Shown here piece by piece: positions 1 through 6,751 of a stretch of 8,014 nucleotides of DNA (its first letter is position 1; every line of letters starts with the position of its first letter). Under the pieces are notes generated by a model. It did no database searches, was not told the origin of the DNA, and worked only from the letters and a program-made list of their open reading frames with translations. A program made the translations under genes and the position numbers. The stretch is taken from NCBI GenBank assembly GCA_017861215.1, contig JAGFXN010000113.1, forward strand, positions 1 to 8,014, read 5' to 3'. The DNA comes from Deltaproteobacteria bacterium (GTDB lineage Bacteria; Desulfobacterota; Desulfuromonadia; Geobacterales; DSM-12255).

Positions 1-126
1 TTTATAGGCGCATCCAAGAAAGATGATGAGTTCTGGCAACGAATTTTCCTGATTCAGGTTCCCTCCACGAACTGCGCCGTCGCGCAGGGCAGTAATCCTC
101 AGGTGGTTGCCCAACTACGGCGTTGA
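1..126 (+). CDS. Possible 3' end of an unrecognised gene
   Basis: Frame 1 of the + strand is open from the window edge for 41 codons and stops at TGA 124-126. The other two forward frames are closed within the first 30 bases. The peptide has a protein-like mix (FIGASKKDDEFWQRIF near its start, VVAQLRR at its end), but I do not recognise a family. An open frame this short can arise by chance, and an antisense frame is also open here, so the call is weak. If real, the gene ends 59 nt upstream of the DUF815 ATPase on the same strand and could be its operon partner. No convincing promoter is visible in the gap at 127-168. Confidence 0.3.
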   Translation, partial: FIGASKKDDEFWQRIFLIQVPSTNCAVAQGSNPQVVAQLRR

Positions 127-185
127 CCATGACGCGCAGTTCACGCCAGGACCGTTCATCACAATGCAGAGGTGAGAGTGAACCG

Positions 186-1100
186 ATGACAATTCGTCTT
201 GATAAAATCGACCGCATGCTGGAAAAACTTGATGTGGTGCTGGATCGGGTGCTTCCCGATACCCCTCTTCCCCCGGATTTCGAACAATACCTGGCCTTCC
301 GCTGGGAACGGATCCTGGAGAAAGGCCGCTTGACGCCGGTGGCCCATCCCCACCTGTTTGACCTTCATGATCTGGTGGGCATTCACGATGTTGTGGAAGA
401 GGTTGTGCGCAATACGGCCCAGTTTGCTGCCGGGCTGCCTGCCAATAACGTGCTGCTGTGGGGCGAGCGGGGCTGCGGCAAATCATCGCTGGTAAAGGGC
501 CTGCTCAAGCCGTTTGCCCCGCAGGGGTTGCGGATTGTCGAGCTGAAACGCTGGGACATCATGTCGCTGCCGGCCATAACCACCCTGTTGCGGGATCAAC
601 CCTACCGCTTCATCCTGTTTTGTGACGATCTGTCCTTTGACGAGGGCGAAGGGGACTTCCGCAATCTGAAGACACTGCTGGACGGGGATATCGAGGCGCG
701 TCCGGACAATGTCCTGATCTATGCCACGTCCAATCGCTGTCATCTGATGCCGGAACGGATGGAAGACAATACCGGCGGCGGCGAAATTCATCCCGACGAA
801 GCAGTCGGCGAAAAACTCGCGCTGTCAGATCGTTTCGGACTTTCCCTGGGGATCTTTGCTCTCGGTCAGGATGACTATCTGGCAATTGTCCGGCACTATG
901 CGGCACAACGCCAGCTTGACGTTGCCGATGAGGTCCTCTGTACGCAAGCACTGCACTGGAGCTTTATGAATTCCCGGCGCAGCGGGCGGTCTGCCAGGCA
1001 GTTTATCGATGACCTGGAAGGGCGGCTCAAATTGGGAGCAGGCTTTTCAGTGGCGGATTTCATTCCTCCACAGCCCGCCGCAGGCAGCAGTGAATCGTGA
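186..1100 (+). CDS. DUF815-family AAA+ ATPase
   Basis: The product is 304 aa and complete, the usual size for this family. Walker A is GERGCGKS (about residues 93-100). Walker B follows the pattern FILFCDDLSF (142-151). A sensor-1-like Asn lies in YATSNRCHLM (179-188), an arginine-finger candidate in LSDRFG (213-218, R216), and a sensor-2-like GRSARQF at about 267-273. This arrangement, with the helical N-terminus before the P-loop, is typical of DUF815 (uncharacterised P-loop ATPases, predicted cytosolic). The substrate is unknown and nothing nearby suggests one. The ATG at 186 is chosen because a GAGGTGAGAG purine-rich stretch (169-178) sits just upstream. A TTG at 123 would add 21 residues of poor similarity. 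The gene converges on the VOC gene and is probably unrelated to the cytochrome operon. Confidence 0.94.
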   Translation: MTIRLDKIDRMLEKLDVVLDRVLPDTPLPPDFEQYLAFRWERILEKGRLTPVAHPHLFDLHDLVGIHDVVEEVVRNTAQFAAGLPANNVLLWGERGCGKSSLVKGLLKPFAPQGLRIVELKRWDIMSLPAITTLLRDQPYRFILFCDDLSFDEGEGDFRNLKTLLDGDIEARPDNVLIYATSNRCHLMPERMEDNTGGGEIHPDEAVGEKLALSDRFGLSLGIFALGQDDYLAIVRHYAAQRQLDVADEVLCTQALHWSFMNSRRSGRSARQFIDDLEGRLKLGAGFSVADFIPPQPAAGSSES

Positions 1101-1131
1101 AGAGGGATTGACTGCCGATGTCGTGGGCGCA

Positions 1132-1156
1132 GACCTGACGGTTTTTCGGTCAGGTC
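1132..1156. terminator. Hairpin between convergent genes
   Basis: A perfect 8-bp inverted repeat (GACCTGAC at 1132-1139, GTCAGGTC at 1149-1156) encloses a 9-nt loop. It lies 31 nt after the DUF815 stop and 16 nt after the VOC stop on the other strand. Its position suits a shared bidirectional terminator, but neither strand has a U-tract after the stem, so an intrinsic terminator is not proven. It may instead be an RNA-stabilising 3' end structure. Confidence 0.35.
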
Positions 1157-1172
1157 GAGCGGCCTGGATGTA

Positions 1173-1553
1173 TCATAAATAGTTTGCAACCTCTATTAAA
1201 TTCATATCCGGATCTCTGAAATAAAAAGAGTTGATTGCTCCTGTAGCACCTGTTCTCACAACAGGACCTTCTATAATTTCAACGCCGTTACTCCGAACAT
1301 GGTCCATAGCCACATGCAGCGGGACTTCAGTAATGAAGCATAAATCTGCGGAACCAGCGGTTGGCTTGTATGCTTTCGGTTCAAACTCTTTACCTGCCTG
1401 ATGCAGATTGATTTTCTGATTGCCGTATGTAAGTGCCAACCTTCCTGCACCAAATTCTTCTTTTTCCATTCCAAGAACAGAAACATAGAATTTGACAGTG
1501 ATTTCAATGTCTTTAACTGTTAAGACCAGGTGGTCAAGTCTATTGATATTCAT
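1173..1553 (-). CDS. VOC/glyoxalase-fold protein, GLOD5-like
   Basis: This is a 126-aa single-domain vicinal-oxygen-chelate protein. The N-terminal strand carries DHLVLTVKDI with a metal-ligand-type His. The central stretch has GNQKINLHQAGKEFEPKA, then GSADLCFI. The C-terminal part has GPVVRTGATGAINSFYFRDP followed by NLIEVANYL, whose Glu is the usual last metal ligand. This set matches the GLOD5-like (glyoxalase domain-containing 5) branch, whose substrate is not established, so it should not be assumed to be a methylglyoxal glyoxalase. The ATG at 1553 is chosen because AAGGAG (1559-1564, read on the minus strand) sits 5 nt before it. The gene is visibly AT-richer (about 37-48% GC in sampled 60-nt blocks) than the cytochrome genes beside it, which suggests separate ancestry. 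It lies 67 nt downstream of extQ on the same strand with no clear terminator between, so read-through transcription is possible. Confidence 0.94.
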   Translation of the reverse strand: MNINRLDHLVLTVKDIEITVKFYVSVLGMEKEEFGAGRLALTYGNQKINLHQAGKEFEPKAYKPTAGSADLCFITEVPLHVAMDHVRSNGVEIIEGPVVRTGATGAINSFYFRDPDMNLIEVANYL

Positions 1554-1558
1554 GTCAT

Positions 1559-1564
1559 CTCCTT
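1559..1564 (-). promoter_or_regulatory. Shine-Dalgarno of the VOC gene
   Basis: The minus strand reads AAGGAG, 5 nt before ATG 1553. This near-ideal ribosome binding site decides the start at 1553 over an upstream in-frame codon that would add six residues. Confidence 0.75.
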
Positions 1565-1620
1565 TTCCCACCTAACGCTGCGGCAGGCCGCGCCCCATAG
1601 CACCCTCAGAGATCAGTTTT

Positions 1621-2681
1621 TTACGGTCTGCCCCTGGGCGGCACCTGGCCGCCGTTTCCCTGCGCCGCTGCACCCGTGCGGGATTCCCTGTCAGGCTCCA
1701 CCCGTAGAATATCCACCAGTTCCCTCACTTCAGGCTCTGTCAGCACAACCGGCTGCATCCTTGCCCACGGCCTGACCGTGCGCGGGTTCTTCAGCCAGGT
1801 CGACAGGCTGGTCTGCGTCCACGCCTGCCGCTCCCGAAAGGTCGGCGGATACCAGGGCGACAGCAGCCCAGACAGATTCGGCCCGGCCTCCCCCCGGCCA
1901 AGCGCACCCAGCCGGGCGGTGAGGGCCCGATGGCAGGGGCCGCACTTTTTGCTGAACAGGTCCTGCCCCGTTTCTCCGCCACGATCAAAATGGACAACCT
2001 GCGGGCCGGCAGCCGGAGCCGCTCCCTTGCGGCCGGCAGCCGCCTGCAGCAGGGCATTGACCAGCGTATCGACCTGGCTGTCTGCCAGATGAAAAGCCGG
2101 CATGTTCTGCACCGGCTTCAGGATGGCTGTTGCCAGCTCCTCCGGCGCCTTGCGTTTGGTTGCCTGATCCAGGTCGGCAGCAAGCCGGTTGCCCCGGTTG
2201 CCGATAACGTGGCAGCGGCGGCAGGCGTACTGATCGAGCAGCCGCTGGCCCTCGCTGACCACGGCGGCTTCACCCAGGGTGAAGCGGGCGTAGCGGCCGG
2301 CGATCAACTGCTGGTGGGCAATGTTTTTCCGGTCGGTGGCCGGGTTGCCCCGGTGGCAGCCGGTACAGCTGCCGCGCTCGCCGGAAACCAGCGCGCCTGA
2401 TGTTCGCGCACCTGCCCGGGCAGCCAGGGGAGCAGGAAAGAGACGCCGCAGAGCAGCAGCACCGGCCAGATCATGAACCGCGACCAGCTGACCAGTTCCT
2501 GGATCCAGAGGAGAAACCAGGCGGACTTGACCGGGTTGGGCGTTACCGCCGGGTCGGCAGCGATCTGCAGCGGCGCCGGCATAAACGCCGCCAGCAGCAG
2601 CAGCGACGCCAGCAGCAGCCAGAAGGCACGGCGGATCAGCCGGAAAAAATGCGGGGAGCTTTTCACGAAACCGCTTTTCAT
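1621..2681 (-). pseudogene. extQ: Subunit IV-like/triheme cytochrome c fusion (ExtQ-like), frameshifted
   Basis: The ATG at 2681 overlaps the extP stop (ATGA). The first 99 codons encode a short subunit-IV-like membrane part with two hydrophobic helices (about residues 20-34 and 70-86) flanking PNPVKSAWFLLWIQEL, a variant of the Qo-side region in cytochrome b C-terminal halves. At the TTT codon 2385-2387 this frame departs into a 26-residue nonsense tail ending at 2304. The -1 frame continues smoothly as SGERGSCTGCH and runs to TAA at 1621. Joined, the protein would be about 353 aa with heme motifs CTGCH (106-110), CRRCH (154-158) and CGPCH (247-251). Met in NMPAF (about 194) and ARMQP (about 309) are likely sixth ligands. 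One missing T in the T-run explains everything. As written, no protein joins the membrane anchor to the hemes. The role would be electron exit from the bc complex in the periplasm. The Ext name is by gene order and composition. Confidence 0.85.
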
Positions 2682-3301
2682 AGGTACGGCAACACCCCCT
2701 TGTTTTTTCTGACCCGGTAAAAGTGGAGCATTGACAGCAGCAGTACCGACAGTGGTACGACCACAATATGCAGGGCGTAGAAACGGAGCAGCGACAGCGG
2801 CTGGCCGACGCCGTCCGGCACCAGCAGCGCCCGGACGGCACCGCCGAAGGGAGCGGTCAGCAGCAGCTCCATGCCGGTCTGGGTGGCCCAGTAGGCCAGC
2901 TGATCCATGGGGAGCAGGTAGCCGGTATAGGCTTCAAAGACGCACAGCAGCAGGAGCAGCATGCCGATGACCCAGTTCATCTGCCGCGGCCGCTGGTAGG
3001 CGCCGGTCAGGATCACCCGCAGGGTGTGGAGCAGCAGCAGAACCAGCAGGACATGGGAGGTGAGGCGGTGCAGGCTGCGCAGATATTTCCCGCCCCACAC
3101 GGCAGACTCCAGGTAGATGATCGAGGTGAAGGCCCGCTCCGGCGTCGGCTGGTAATAGACCAGCAGCAGCATGCCGCTGAGCAGCATCAGCAGAAAAGCG
3201 CTGAACGCCAGCCCGCCCAGGCAGAAGGTGTAGCTCAGCCGCAGGTTTTTCTCCAGCACCACCCGCGGGAAGAGATGTTTAACAAAGTCCGTCACCATCA
3301 T
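2678..3301 (-). CDS. extP: b6-type cytochrome b subunit (ExtP-like)
   Basis: This 207-aa integral membrane protein is the N-terminal (four-helix) half of a split cytochrome b. Hydrophobic helices lie at about 28-50, 82-100, 111-130 and 174-195. The four heme ligands are H78/H92 in helix B and H178/H193 in helix D. The second pair is separated by 14 residues, as in cytochrome b6, rather than 13 as in mitochondrial-type cytochrome b. GYLLPMDQLAYWA (127-139) is the conserved post-helix-C quinol-site region. It should oxidise menaquinol in the cytoplasmic membrane together with the Rieske protein and the extQ product. The start ATG at 3301 overlaps the Rieske TGA (ATGA) and is preceded by GAGGTG at 3307-3312. 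A second ATG follows directly. The gene also overlaps extQ by 4 nt, so tight translational coupling is expected. The poly-Leu helices make the opposite strand CAG-rich. Confidence 0.94.
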   Translation of the reverse strand: MMVTDFVKHLFPRVVLEKNLRLSYTFCLGGLAFSAFLLMLLSGMLLLVYYQPTPERAFTSIIYLESAVWGGKYLRSLHRLTSHVLLVLLLLHTLRVILTGAYQRPRQMNWVIGMLLLLLCVFEAYTGYLLPMDQLAYWATQTGMELLLTAPFGGAVRALLVPDGVGQPLSLLRFYALHIVVVPLSVLLLSMLHFYRVRKNKGVLPYL

Positions 3302-3693
3302 GCCAGCACCTCGATCATCCCGCCCCGTTCCGCCACCTGCAGCCGCTGCAGCGGCCGGTCGGCCGGTCCGTTCAGCACCTGCCCCTGCCGGTCGAAACGG
3401 CTGCCGTGGCAGGGGCAGGCCAGCTGCTGTGCCGCCACGGTCACCGTACACCCCAGGTGGGTGCAGACCAGGCTGAGGGCATACACCCCGCCGTCATCAC
3501 GCAGCAGGGCCAACCGCTCTTCGCGGAACACCAGCGCGCCGTTGGGCGGCACATCGCTGAGGGCGGCGCGGAGCAGCAGCCGGGGCGCAGGGACGGCGCG
3601 CGGCGTCAGATAGCGGAGCAGCAGCCCCCCGGAGCCGAGCAGCAGCGCTAGGGTCGTGATGAATTTTCGACGCGATTGATCAGCTTTTGCCAT
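3298..3693 (-). CDS. extO: Rieske [2Fe-2S] protein (ExtO-like)
   Basis: The 131-aa product has a twin-arginine-type N-terminus (SRRKFI at 7-12, then a hydrophobic stretch to about 29), which anchors the protein and exports the folded domain. The cluster boxes are complete: CTHLGC (77-82) and CPCHGSRFD (93-101). C77, H79, C93 and H96 bind the cluster and C82/C95 form the usual disulfide. It is shorter than mitochondrial Rieske proteins but normal for a compact bacterial one. It passes electrons from menaquinol at the Qo site to the c-type hemes of the complex. The ATG at 3693 is the only start that keeps the Tat signal. Upstream there is only a weak AGAAAA stretch, so translation probably depends on ribosomes arriving through the overlapping 3648-3833 segment. 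The stop overlaps the extP start. Confidence 0.94.
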   Translation of the reverse strand: MAKADQSRRKFITTLALLLGSGGLLLRYLTPRAVPAPRLLLRAALSDVPPNGALVFREERLALLRDDGGVYALSLVCTHLGCTVTVAAQQLACPCHGSRFDRQGQVLNGPADRPLQRLQVAERGGMIEVLA

Positions 3694-3833
3694 TTTTCTA
3701 TGTACGCTCTCTGATAGGCCGGGCTCTTTTTTGTCAGTTGCAGATACCGGGCAACGGGAAGAAAATCGCCATTAATCACCTTTTGCCCGGTTCTGTCCCA
3801 GAAGGACGGCAGCGTCATCCCATCAGCCTGCAA
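3648..3833 (-). CDS. In-frame C-terminal remainder of ExtN after a TAA
   Basis: This 61-codon open segment lies in the same frame as the decaheme gene, beginning one codon (CAG) after its TAA. The sequence (GMTLPSFWDRTGQKVINGDF, later ending in LINRVENSSRP) has no heme motif, signal peptide or membrane helix. It reads like the natural C-terminal tail of the cytochrome: around it, ExtN shows QADGMTLPSF then GQKV, and the paralogous part of ExtM shows QSADKPLDGF then EGKV. The simplest reading is that the TAA replaced a sense codon (TAT or TAC would do). Alternatively it is reinitiated at the TTG at 3833, which has AGGA 8 nt upstream, giving a separate small protein. It overlaps the Rieske start by 46 nt, and its translation may be needed to deliver ribosomes there. 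Confidence 0.6.
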   Translation of the reverse strand: MQADGMTLPSFWDRTGQKVINGDFLPVARYLQLTKKSPAYQRAYIEKWQKLINRVENSSRP

Positions 3834-3836
3834 CTG

Positions 3837-4898
3837 TTAAATCCTGTCTTCCGGCTTCTCCATGATGAAACGGCGGGGGGTAGCGTGACACCCCTCGCAC
3901 ATGACCGTACCGCGGCGGATAGTATGCGGGAACAGCGCCTTCCATTCAGCTGCCAGCAGGCGGTTTTCCGTCCCGACCGGCCGATCGTTGCTGATGTCGG
4001 TAAAATAGACCACAAACTCCGGCCGGATCGGACTGACCTTGCCACGAGCATTGAGGCCAAGCGGCGGAGCGTCCTGCTTGCGCAGATAGGCGCTTTTCAC
4101 ATACGTATCCTCGTTGCTCCGCAGCCGATAATAATCCTGCGACGGGCTATCGGCAAAACGAAGATAGAAGGTTCCGTACTCCTGTGGGGTCCAGGCAGAG
4201 TGACAGGCGTAGCACTCCATCTTTTCCAGATGGGCGCTGATCCGGTGTTCAATGACCTTTTTGTTCACCGTGTGACAGTCAACACACTTTTTCGATGACT
4301 TGTTCCCCGCAACCAGACTTTTCATGGAATGGCAGGCGCCACACCTCAGCCCCGCCTCCGCATGGACATCAGGGGTCATTTTCAGAAACGTTTCTCCGTA
4401 AGCGACTTCGCCACGCTGGTAGCGGAGGCTATCCTCGCGCGGGGCCATGCCGTAATAATCGGTGCCGACAAAATACCCCTTGTGGCAGGTGAAACAACTC
4501 CGGTCCTCTGCCTTGGCAATATGGTGGCCGCTGCCCCCATGGCAGTCGGTACAGCTGGCCAAGTGGCAGGAGTTACAGTTTTTCTGAAAAAACCCCGGAT
4601 CGATCTTGCCAATTGTCCGTTCCACAAAGAGTTTTTCACTTTTTCTCGTCGCCATGGCGTGATCGAACAGCGCTGCATAGCCACGGTGGCAGCTGACGCA
4701 ACCGGCAGTACGGTTCGCTGCAGATGCGGGGCTGTTGAGGACCTTGCTCTCAATGCCATGACAGGAAATGCATGACAGCTTGGCGTGGATACCCTTGAGG
4801 GTAACCCGGTGACAGGTCGTGCAGTTTTCGCCGGCACTGCTGTAAGCCGCGCTAACGGTCAGATAGCAGACGGCGATGCAGAGCATCATCAAGCGCAC
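3837..4898 (-). CDS. extN: Decaheme c-type cytochrome (ExtN-like), probably C-terminally truncated
   Basis: The product is 353 aa from the GTG at 4898, with an N-terminal signal peptide (hydrophobic from about 3 to 17, likely cleavage near SAAYSSAG) and ten CXXCH motifs. Motif starts are at about 26, 43, 67, 108, 116, 135, 186, 205, 229 and 334. It should be a periplasmic electron carrier linking the bc complex to the dodecaheme partner. The region from MECYACHS (227) through LGLNARGKVSP to CEGCH (334) resembles the same stretch of ExtM, so the two are paralogous there. The start is uncertain: the GTG has AAGGA 11 nt upstream, and in-frame TTG and ATG codons follow at 4892 and 4889. It overlaps extM by 47 nt. 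The TAA at 3837 probably cuts the original protein short by about 62 residues, but all ten heme sites are kept. Confidence 0.93.
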   Translation of the reverse strand: MRLMMLCIAVCYLTVSAAYSSAGENCTTCHRVTLKGIHAKLSCISCHGIESKVLNSPASAANRTAGCVSCHRGYAALFDHAMATRKSEKLFVERTIGKIDPGFFQKNCNSCHLASCTDCHGGSGHHIAKAEDRSCFTCHKGYFVGTDYYGMAPREDSLRYQRGEVAYGETFLKMTPDVHAEAGLRCGACHSMKSLVAGNKSSKKCVDCHTVNKKVIEHRISAHLEKMECYACHSAWTPQEYGTFYLRFADSPSQDYYRLRSNEDTYVKSAYLRKQDAPPLGLNARGKVSPIRPEFVVYFTDISNDRPVGTENRLLAAEWKALFPHTIRRGTVMCEGCHATPRRFIMEKPEDRI

Positions 4899-6714
4899 GA
4901 TAATTAAGTTCCTTTCGGTAAATTGGATCCCTGGCCTTGTCATGACAAATGATACAGACATTAACCGCCAGGGTCCGCCGCACTTCTTTGCCGTTCAGCG
5001 GCCGGGAATTTTCCCTGGTTATGGCGGAGTAGGCCCGCACCTTGCCCTCCTGGAGGGTAAGGAAGCCGTCAAGGGGCTTGTCCGCAGACTGTTCGCAGAT
5101 CAGCGTGCCATCGATGCTGCCGCCAGCCACGACATGCTGACCGAAGCCGAGAAATGCCGGGTTGCCGTGGCACTCACCGCAGCCGACCGCCTTTTTGCCG
5201 GTGTTGTGGGAGTAAAACGGGGCAAAGCGCAGCTGTTGTTTGCCTCTGTAGCGCGCCACGTATTCGTTCTTCGAGGTAGTGCCGTCCGCCTCAACAACGG
5301 TGACAAAGGTCTGGCAGCCGGGGGTGACGGGAGATATCCGTCCCCGCTGATTCAAGGCCAAAGGGAATGGATACAGCATCCGGTAGTCTTCCTTCTCGCT
5401 GAAGCGGCCGGGGGTTTCCACCCCCTTGATAAAATCCATGCCGGTTTTGGTTTTGTCATAGGTGGTATGACAGCCGTAACACTGGGCCACGGTCCGTGAA
5501 TGACAGGCGTAACATTCCATGCGGCCATGGCCGACAATGGTATGCTCCGGGGTCCCGGTGATCACCTTGCTTTTGAACAGCTTGCCACTGCGCTTGCCGA
5601 GTACATGGACAACGCCATCCTGGTAAAAGACATTGGAGTAACTGCGCCCTTTGGCAGTCACCAGCATTTTCATCCCCGGCCGCATCTGCATTTTGTAGCT
5701 TTTCGACTCCCGCAGCGCCTCGTCATTCTCTCTCGTTATTTCCCGGTAACTGGGGGGCTTGGCCCCGCCATGGCAGTCCTCACAGCTGATCTCAGTCTGG
5801 AGATACATGTTTTCATAGACATAGCCGTCCCCCATGACATCCCGCGAGGTATGACAGTCAATACAGTCCATCCCCGCAACGGAATGAACATCAGCGGCAA
5901 TATGGGTGGCGTTGCGGGAGCCGCTGAGCATGACCGGCCCGGGCATCCCGTTCCTGGTCGGCACCATTGAGTTGTTGCCGTCGTAGAGCCCATCATAGGA
6001 AAGGGCGATCCGGCCGCTGCGGTTATGGCAGCGGGCACAGGTCTTGTTGTCGGGAAGCTTTTCCATGGCATGACTGGCGGAATAGGGAGTTTTTCCCGTG
6101 AGGGTCGCATCCTTACCCTGGTAGGTTGCCGTATCGTTATAGGGGAAATGACATGCGGCACAGCCGGAGGAGTGACTCGCGCCGTACACGTCGCCTGTTT
6201 CCTGGGCAACATGGCATTGCGAGCAAAACTTGCGATACAGCTCCCCGGATAAATGGTCGAGTTCAGCAACCGGCTTCAACCGTTGCGGATTCCCCCGGGC
6301 ATCGTAACCGTCCCCCCCCCTGCTGCTGTATAGCTGATTGTCCGCGCCCTCCCAGGTAAGCTGGGTATTTTTGATCATCCCGGTAGCGGTGTACATCAGG
6401 TTCGCCTTGACCCTGCCCAGTTGATAGAGATGGCAGGCTCCACAGGTTTTGTCCCAGTATTGAGGCGCAGCAGGATTTTTCGGCCCGAACATGAGGAGAT
6501 GGGAAGCATTCTTGTTTTTCTCCCCGGGATCGCCGCCATGGCAGGAAATACAGTCAGGATGGTTTGCTGATACCTTTTCAATATGCTGATGGCATGTTTC
6601 ACACGCAGTTGTTTTACCACTGCGCACACTGCAGCCCGCAAGCAGAATAAGTACCAGCAGAAAAAACCACGTGCAGCTCGTATAAAGTCTCGATTGATTG
6701 TTGTTTAATCTCAT
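4852..6714 (-). CDS. extM: Dodecaheme c-type cytochrome lipoprotein (ExtM-like)
   Basis: The product is 620 aa and complete. A lipoprotein signal peptide has a hydrophobic core at about 15-25 and lipobox LAGC (25-28), so C28 is the predicted lipidated residue. Twelve CXXCH motifs follow, starting at about 38, 55, 91, 164, 185, 226, 284, 311, 401, 412, 512 and 587. There is a heme-free insert at about 316-400 and another at about 417-511. It is expected to sit in the periplasm anchored to a membrane and to conduct electrons beyond the bc complex. It is the first gene of the operon: a promoter-like site lies 38 nt upstream and a terminator isolates it from the rhodanese. The Shine-Dalgarno is weak (GGGCAG just before ATG 6714). 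The ExtM name comes from its position before an ExtN/O/P/Q-like series and from composition. The cytochrome assignment itself is certain. Confidence 0.96.
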   Translation of the reverse strand: MRLNNNQSRLYTSCTWFFLLVLILLAGCSVRSGKTTACETCHQHIEKVSANHPDCISCHGGDPGEKNKNASHLLMFGPKNPAAPQYWDKTCGACHLYQLGRVKANLMYTATGMIKNTQLTWEGADNQLYSSRGGDGYDARGNPQRLKPVAELDHLSGELYRKFCSQCHVAQETGDVYGASHSSGCAACHFPYNDTATYQGKDATLTGKTPYSASHAMEKLPDNKTCARCHNRSGRIALSYDGLYDGNNSMVPTRNGMPGPVMLSGSRNATHIAADVHSVAGMDCIDCHTSRDVMGDGYVYENMYLQTEISCEDCHGGAKPPSYREITRENDEALRESKSYKMQMRPGMKMLVTAKGRSYSNVFYQDGVVHVLGKRSGKLFKSKVITGTPEHTIVGHGRMECYACHSRTVAQCYGCHTTYDKTKTGMDFIKGVETPGRFSEKEDYRMLYPFPLALNQRGRISPVTPGCQTFVTVVEADGTTSKNEYVARYRGKQQLRFAPFYSHNTGKKAVGCGECHGNPAFLGFGQHVVAGGSIDGTLICEQSADKPLDGFLTLQEGKVRAYSAITRENSRPLNGKEVRRTLAVNVCIICHDKARDPIYRKELNYRALDDALHRRLLSDR

Positions 6715-6751
6715 GCTGCCCGGAGTTTGATTCGTTACTAGTCTTCACCGA

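Noticed and set aside
1580..1591. GCGGCAGGCCGC as the terminator of the cytochrome operon
   Set aside because: The stem is only 4 bp once a loop is allowed, and no U-tract follows.
2380..2395. Programmed -1 frameshift in extQ
   Set aside because: The site TGG TTT CCG is not an X-XXY-YYZ heptamer and re-pairing on GTT would be poor. A missing T is simpler.
2586..2625. CAG/CAGCAG trinucleotide repeats resembling a microsatellite
   Set aside because: They are interrupted and explained by runs of CTG leucine codons in membrane helices on the minus strand.
2768..3613. Long + strand open frame, very rich in Gln
   Set aside because: It is the antisense of the Leu-rich extP and extO genes (CTG Leu codons become CAG). 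The opposite strand has complete heme and Rieske motifs and overlapping gene junctions.
3832..3842. Stop-codon read-through context (TAA followed by CAGTTG, close to the CARYYA type)
   Set aside because: That context promotes leakiness on eukaryotic ribosomes and the last base differs. There is no sign it works in bacteria.
3687..5970. Several + strand open frames of 150-207 codons across the cytochrome genes
   Set aside because: They lie antisense to continuous CXXCH-bearing frames and have no recognisable domains. High GC codon use leaves antisense frames open.
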